DNA of 64,000 nt from Amphiura filiformis (lineage: Eukaryota; Echinodermata; Ophiuroidea; Amphilepidida; Amphiuridae), in the NCBI RefSeq assembly GCF_039555335.1, contig NC_092644.1, positions 47,098,428 to 47,162,427 of the forward strand, given 5' to 3'. The notes under the pieces were generated by a model, which searched no databases, had not been told where the DNA came from, and worked only from the letters and a program-made list of their open reading frames with translations. Positions 58,782 to 64,000 of the stretch are shown in pieces. The first letter of the stretch is position 1. The number at the start of each line of letters is the position of its first letter. Both the position numbers and the translations under genes were made by a program.

Positions 58782-61700
58782 TTACACTTCAGTGTGGTTA
58801 TTCTCGCTCGTTGTCATATGATCAGTATCTTGATTATCCAGATTGGATTTGATGTCCTGTTTCTTGGTAGGATGATGTTCTTCGTAGTCATATTTTAATG
58901 GTACTGCCGTTTCCATAGCTTCTTTTGTATGCGGTAGTTCCTGCAATTCCTGTGAATGGGCAAGAGTGTATACATAAATAGTATTAAAGTCTGATCCGAG
59001 GGCAACAAAATCCTTTGAATTTTAACAGTGGCGGCGCTACGGGGGCAAATATTTCTTCCCCAGTATATGCCCCCACTTGGAGGCAAAAAACCCCCAAATT
59101 ACGTAAATTTCCACTGTTTGCGGCAACTTTGCGCGTGCGCAAAATTTGTGGATTCCCCCTTTCTTTCATTTTGCCCCCCGCCCCCACAATGACCCTAAAA
59201 ATTCCTAGTGCCGCCACTGTGTATTTAGCATATATTGGAAACTTGATGCATTAGGTTTATCATTCGTTCCCAAATAGTCCAGGATGGTTATAAGTTTGAC
59301 TTGATATTAACCCTTCGAACTATAGATAGGCTATACACATATTGTTAAATGTAAGCTCAGGTACAAAATACAATTTAAACAGAAACAGATACATTAAAAT
59401 AAACAAAATACTCACATGATCTCGCGTCCAAAATTTCCACTTAGATGGTAGAAAGAAACAGCAAGCATCGGGCAGGTAAACAATTAATCTTGGATCTACC
59501 TTCTCCGTTTTATTTCCACCTGTTTAATGAATATTTTAATGAATATTATTAATTTTTGTTCAATAGGTAACACCAAAAAACACGGAATGTTATGTGAGAC
59601 AAAATGTCCCATACTGCGCAGGCCAGCAACCAATCACTACCCGAAGAGAATTGATCAAAAATTGAATTCCCTCCTGAGGTTGGTATCTGTCAATGAGTTG
59701 ACCAGATCACTAGGATGTCATTAGAGCTAGAGGCAGTATATGACACAAATGGGTCAATGAGTAACATAAAAATGATCTTGTGTGAAATTTAGCTCCCGTG
59801 AAGTGAGTTTTTCCTGAGATAAATGTTGATCTTCACTATAAGAGTTATTACCGTCGATTTGGTTGAAAAAGGAGGTGAGATATGATCAATTCTGTTCAGG
59901 CAGCTGCCGTGACGCCAGGTACAGTATTCCGAGTTTATCTCCATGAATATTATATAAGTATTCTGGTTTAGGTTTTCACTAGTTGTCCCTTAACTTTATC
60001 GCTATGAGTTAGAAATAGTAAATGACAAGGAAATTATTACTCTTACCCGTAGCAAGGCTTACTGCATATCCTACAACTACAGAAATGCTAGTAGCTACAG
60101 TTGGATACCAGATTTTCGATAAAGCATAAAAATTCTGCAATGTTGTTCTGTGAGCAAACAAGTATAATAAGAAGATAAGGTACAAGTAGACTTGTTTTAT
60201 TCTTCAAGATACGCATTTACGGGACAGGTATAGCCACCGAATTTGTGTGAAACATCTAAGAGCTTGTGGATCGCCACGATCCTCCCGAGGTGGATGATCG
60301 CCATATGTTTGTTAATCCTCTAAGGGTTTGGTGGATCTCCACGCAATGTGCGTCAATCATACTCTGACGGTGCAACCTAGTCTCTTTACTAAAGTGCATA
60401 TTAAGCTCTGTATGTCAACAGTCTTAAAGTGCTACTATTGAGCACATTAGTGCAGAGATAGCACCATCTGATGTTATTAAATTATTAAACGAGTTCGGAG
60501 GATCGTCGTGCAATGTGGTAAGTTTCAGGTACAGGAAAGAGTATTGAAATGACTGCAACGCGCGTAGAAGATCTCAAATGTCGGAGACGCGCCACGCAGT
60601 GTTTGGGTTTGGAAATCCAATCCCTTAAAGGTTTGGAAGATAGCCATACAGTGCTCAAACGCGACTGCGGATTCTTTAACAAATCCAAACACGGCGAGGC
60701 GATCCTCCGACATCGGAAGATTTCCGTAAACACTTCGGTGTGGCAAGGGATTAACACTGGTGGCGATCCTCATGTTATTTTCATGTACCGAATTTGATGT
60801 GCGCGCATGAACATATAGGATTTTGTTTGTTTATGGACTCGGTACGTCAACAGTCAATTTAATAACGTTCAAGGGTACTGATTGGTTACAACGGCAGCGG
60901 TTGAAGTGACATAACGCGTTCGCGTACTACGTTCAGAAAAGCACAATTTGGGACAATACATGATTGTTGGATACCTTTTAGCCATTGCAGTGGTCATTGT
61001 TGTCATATTGTGAGCCATTGTTGATCCCATCATGGTAGTAACCATCGTTGTCACCGTGTCTGTTGCCATGATAACCTCATCAGTAGGACATTCATCTACC
61101 CTTAATGGTAGGCTTTTGAGGGGATAGGGGTTCTTCAGAGAACCAATGAGTAGCCATAACCCGAATATTAATGATGTGAAGAACCCGGCTAAAACGCCCT
61201 AAAATGTCAAGTAAAACAATTCCCATTAGCATAATTAGATTACAAGTTACATTAACATAGGTGCCATATCGGTGCCATATGTGTTTCGTATGTGTGGGGT
61301 GCGTGAAGGGTGGGGTGTGTAGGTGGTATTAGGGTTAGGAGTATGAGCTGGGGATGGTGAGGGGTGTGATGTGGGTATGATGTTGTGGACAAGTGAATAT
61401 GGATGTGAATAGCTGCGAATATGGCTATATTAACTACCCAAAATGGTTTATGTTAAAGACGAATGGGTACTACTTTCTGGTTTTTTATATGAACTTAAAC
61501 TAGCTGTGATTACACGACAACGTATTCCTTATACGGCCTCTGTGAATCACATTATAATATATAGTGCAATGCAGTAGCGTAGCCAGGATTTTAGTGCGAG
61601 GGGCACAGCCAAATATTCGTCTCCATTTGTCAATGTTTCACCCATTTTTAGTCATTTTAAGGACAATTTACTCTTTGCCGTCCCCATTTTATCCCCGAAT

Positions 61701-62417
61701 ATTTTCTGGGGGCAGTTTAGCCTGGCTATCCCCTGGTACAATGTTTACCTTTGAGTTTGATTTGGTTGTAAATATTCCCAACAGGAAAACACCAAGTATC
61801 GGTCCATTCGTAATACCTATGATACCCAATAATGCGGGGATGAGATCTCCAAGTTTAGTCATCAAAAAGCTTGCAGCAATCACAACAATCCCGAACAGTA
61901 TGACTAGGAAAATAAAGGTAATAGTTTTAGTGCAAGTTTGTTAGTTAATTACGAGGTGTGTCAGGAGATGGTATTATTATGCCCACTTTGCAAGACCGGA
62001 TTTACAAATGGGTCAAGTGGGCCCAAGCCCAAGGGCTACAAGATAGGAAATGTCATGTTCTCGACTATGTGGCTATTGATTGTCTATTTATGCGAAAAAT
62101 ATCGCCCAACACCTATTTTTGCGTACGAATTACATGGGCACTCGGCGAAGTGACCGCAAAAGTCTTTTTCTGGGCAAAATAGTGAGGCATGTGTAGATAT
62201 GGGTAGCCATATTGCTTCAATTTGGGTAACCATACGATTTTTTTTCTGATACAATACGGGGTCAGTCGACAGCCCGATATAAATTCACCCCATTATAATC
62301 TTACCAAGTAGTTTGCTGATAATGACCATCTTCCGTTCTGTTAAGTTGGGCCAGTATGCGCCCACAATATGCTGTACTGTTACGGCCGATAGCGCATTGA
62401 GGACTGACGATACGGTG
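58782..62417 (-). CDS. SLC5-family sodium/solute symporter, 3' half of gene
   Basis: Exons on the minus strand: 62417-62305, 61903-61749, 61198 to about 60975, 60134-60047, 59519-59416 and terminal 58949-58782. Residues in order: TVSSVLNALSAVTVQHIVG (family signature STxSSxxNxxxxVT); membrane segments VILFGIVVIAASFL, ALLGIIGITNGPILGVFLL and FFTSLIFGLWLLIG; KNPYPLKSLPLRVDEC; last helix SKIWYPTVATSISVVVGYAV; cytoplasmic VDPRLIVYLPDACCFFLPSK and an acidic tail ending NNHTEV. Splice junctions are canonical, and the phases agree except between 60975 (phase 2) and 60134 (phase 0), so a small exon or another donor is missing there. SLC5 proteins carry Na+ with sugars, monocarboxylates, vitamins or iodide across the plasma membrane. 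The wording is nearest the monocarboxylate/multivitamin/iodide branch, but the substrate cannot be told. The N-terminal exons lie beyond the window. Confidence 0.9.
59026..59219. mobile_element. hAT-like MITE in an SLC5 intron
   Basis: CAGTGGCGGCGCTACGGGGG at 59026 and, inverted, CAGTGGCGGCACTAG from 59219. CAGTGGCGG is a classic hAT-type end. Flanking 8-mers AATTTTAA and TGTATTTA agree only partly. Confidence 0.75.
60245..60775. repeat. Degenerate tandem repeat in an SLC5 intron
   Basis: Drifted copies of a unit of about 37-40 bases made of AAGGGTTTGG, GGATCGCCACGCAGTG and variants (CTAAGAGCTTGTGGATCGCC, GGTTTGGAAGATAGCCATAC). It lies between the exons at 60134 and 60975. Frames on both strands are repeat artefacts. 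Confidence 0.6.
61572..61731. mobile_element. hAT-like MITE in an SLC5 intron
   Basis: CAGTAGCGTAGCCAGGATTT at 61572 and a partial inverse, AGCCTGGCTA, at 61719-61728. It lies between the exons at 61198 and 61749. Confidence 0.55.
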
Positions 62418-62612
62418 CTGAAATATGAAAGTGCAATAAAAAAGCGAGAAAACAATCTGAAACATTTGAAAACTATTACCAAATTAGTTATCATGGTTAT
62501 GAAAGTTGTGGCATGATTGATAATTTAAAGTACAGACATAGTTTGGAAATCTAGATAATTATACAAGTATGTGACTTGAAACGCTGACAGGATCACATAC
62601 CAAATGATGATA

Positions 62613-62961
62613 CAGGGCGAGTCGAAAAAGTGCAATAGTGCAAAGAATCCATCTTTATTTTATAACCAGGTTGAACGTTTAAAGTTTCATAACGTTATGT
62701 CCATGATATATTCAATTGTGACCTTGTGTCAAAACATGAAAAACGAAGTAATTAGCACTTACCGTTCTGTTTTATAACAATTTTTTTATAGCGACACCCC
62801 CATTTTAATGTTTGTCCACGAAACATCTCATTTAGTATGCCAGCACACTCTATGAACGGTATATTTGGAACAACTGCCATTTTCTTAACCTCATTGGCAC
62901 TGAAGTAGAACGGACCACCCAAAGTTTTATTGTCCCTGGTCTTTTTAAGTAGTAGAAACAT
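62613..62961 (-). other. Mariner-like end and an unassigned open frame
   Basis: TA then CAGGGCGAGTCGAAAAAGTG at 62611 looks like a mariner end. A minus-strand frame from 62961 (TRDNKTLGGPFYFSANEV, NIPFIECAGILNEMFRG) ends in a donor-like AACG|GTAAGT near 62760. The frame does not fit the SLC5 protein. It may be a transposon gene piece. Confidence 0.3.
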
Positions 62962-64000
62962 TACTTTGTTATTTTCGCCAGCCCATAGGGCTGGTATCTA
63001 ATTCTGAGATGGGATTTGTGTACACTAAAGATTAGCTAAGATTATAGCCTTCTTCTATTGGTATGAATTATTTTTTTAACTTCTTGTGGTGGAAATGTTT
63101 TTGATATCTGCTAATTCGATTTGCAAGGAAAAGAAAGTATGTTTTGCCGTTTCAACGAACGAAAACGATTGAGTATTGCCAAAGTTATGTTTGAATTAAT
63201 TATGACTTAAAAAGTTTAGGTTAGGCCTACACATATAAAACATAAACTTGTTCAGCAATCAGCATATCAAAAAAATTGACATGGTCAACAATTAGCAGGG
63301 AATGATGGAACAAGGTCATATCAGAGGACTACTGAGCATAGCATGATGTTTGGTTGCCTGTGAGTGCATAATTGATATGTTGATAACAGATCTAATAATG
63401 TTGTAGAATCAAAATCTTCATTATATGGACCACATTGAAGTCAAAGTAATTATCTAACCTATCCTGTATCGTTTTATGGATAAAATTGACTCAAAATGTT
63501 ATTGATGATATTATTGCTATCTTTAACATCAGTTTTGTCTTTTCAACGGGAAAAATCCGATGGAAAATAAAGTTTTTAGGGGCTAGCTATAATATTGAAC
63601 AATATATCCCATATTTTGACATGCACTTATAGAAAATAAATAAATTATTGTCTTACTTTATAAATTATAAATACTGTAAAATGACACATAACTAAAGTGA
63701 GGCCACTTTCTATCTTTTTTATTTGATTCATAAAATAATATAAAATCATTTTAAAATAAAATGTGCATGTAAGTTGAGTTTACATAGCGAATTAACTAAC
63801 AACTGCAGTGTATTTCTTGATTTTAATAATAAGCATGGGTAAAAAGCAGTAAAGACAGAAATATAGAACAATTTGGAGTAATGAATTAAAGAGTTGACAG
63901 GAGTTATAGGAGTTAATGCTTTTTGCTGTTTCAGTGTGCATGTTCTCACCATTGATGGTTTGGTGAACTGTCATGTAACATGGATGTAAGCGTGATCCTA
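62962..64000. other. Unannotated right end
   Basis: This should be intron of the SLC5 gene, since its preceding exon was not found. ATCAATG|GTGAGA near 63950 on the minus strand could be a donor, but the frame before it shows no SLC5 motif. Confidence 0.4.

Noticed and set aside
62752..62961. Additional SLC5 exon
   Set aside because: Its residues do not match any SLC5 segment; more likely a transposon piece beside a mariner end.
1..64000. Endogenous viral genes or LTR retrotransposons
   Set aside because: No LTR pairs, capsid, integrase or polymerase motifs of viruses seen; all RT fragments carry non-LTR wording.

Overview
The window looks like non-coding-rich nuclear DNA from a marine invertebrate, most likely a deuterostome such as an echinoderm or hemichordate. 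The reasons are intron-containing genes with canonical GT/AG sites, animal-type C-type lectin and SLC5 transporter exons, and a dense mix of CR1/L2-like and RTE-like non-LTR retrotransposons, Tc1/mariner, hAT-like and foldback elements. The exact taxon cannot be told from the sequence. Almost all open reading frames here are chance frames or decayed transposon genes.

Layout. 1-6.1 kb: non-autonomous DNA transposons, a foldback element and a tRNA-derived SINE. 6.15-18.9 kb: one minisatellite (28-bp unit) broken into blocks by successive insertions. These are a mariner-type element with TA target duplication that itself holds a CR1/L2-like retrotransposon, a second non-LTR fragment, a nearly full-length decayed RTE-like element (itself carrying two insertions), a hairpin element and another RT fragment. 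18.9-27 kb: foldback and hAT-like elements, one foldback split in two by a 2.2-kb insertion that contains further palindromes.

27.0-37.7 kb: a head-to-tail duplication with a period of about 5.34 kb, nearly identical in both copies. Each copy carries minus-strand exons of a C-type lectin-domain gene. Copy 2 has an intact 5' exon; in copy 1 the same exon is cut by the duplication junction. 37.8-58.5 kb: more TIR elements, including a mariner with a transposase remnant and a 5.5-kb inverted-repeat element, plus two tandem-repeat tracts and a nearly perfect 71-bp-stem hairpin.

58.8-62.4 kb: the 3' half of a minus-strand sodium/solute symporter gene (SLC5 family), with six exons that splice mostly in phase and encode the last membrane segments and a cytoplasmic tail ending in a PDZ-ligand-like Thr-Glu-Val. 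Upstream exons lie beyond the right edge.

The most interesting pattern is a recurring architecture: short terminal inverted repeats enclosing a private, degenerate, G- or C-rich tandem repeat. It is seen in at least five unrelated-looking elements, two of them nested with exact 8-bp target duplications.
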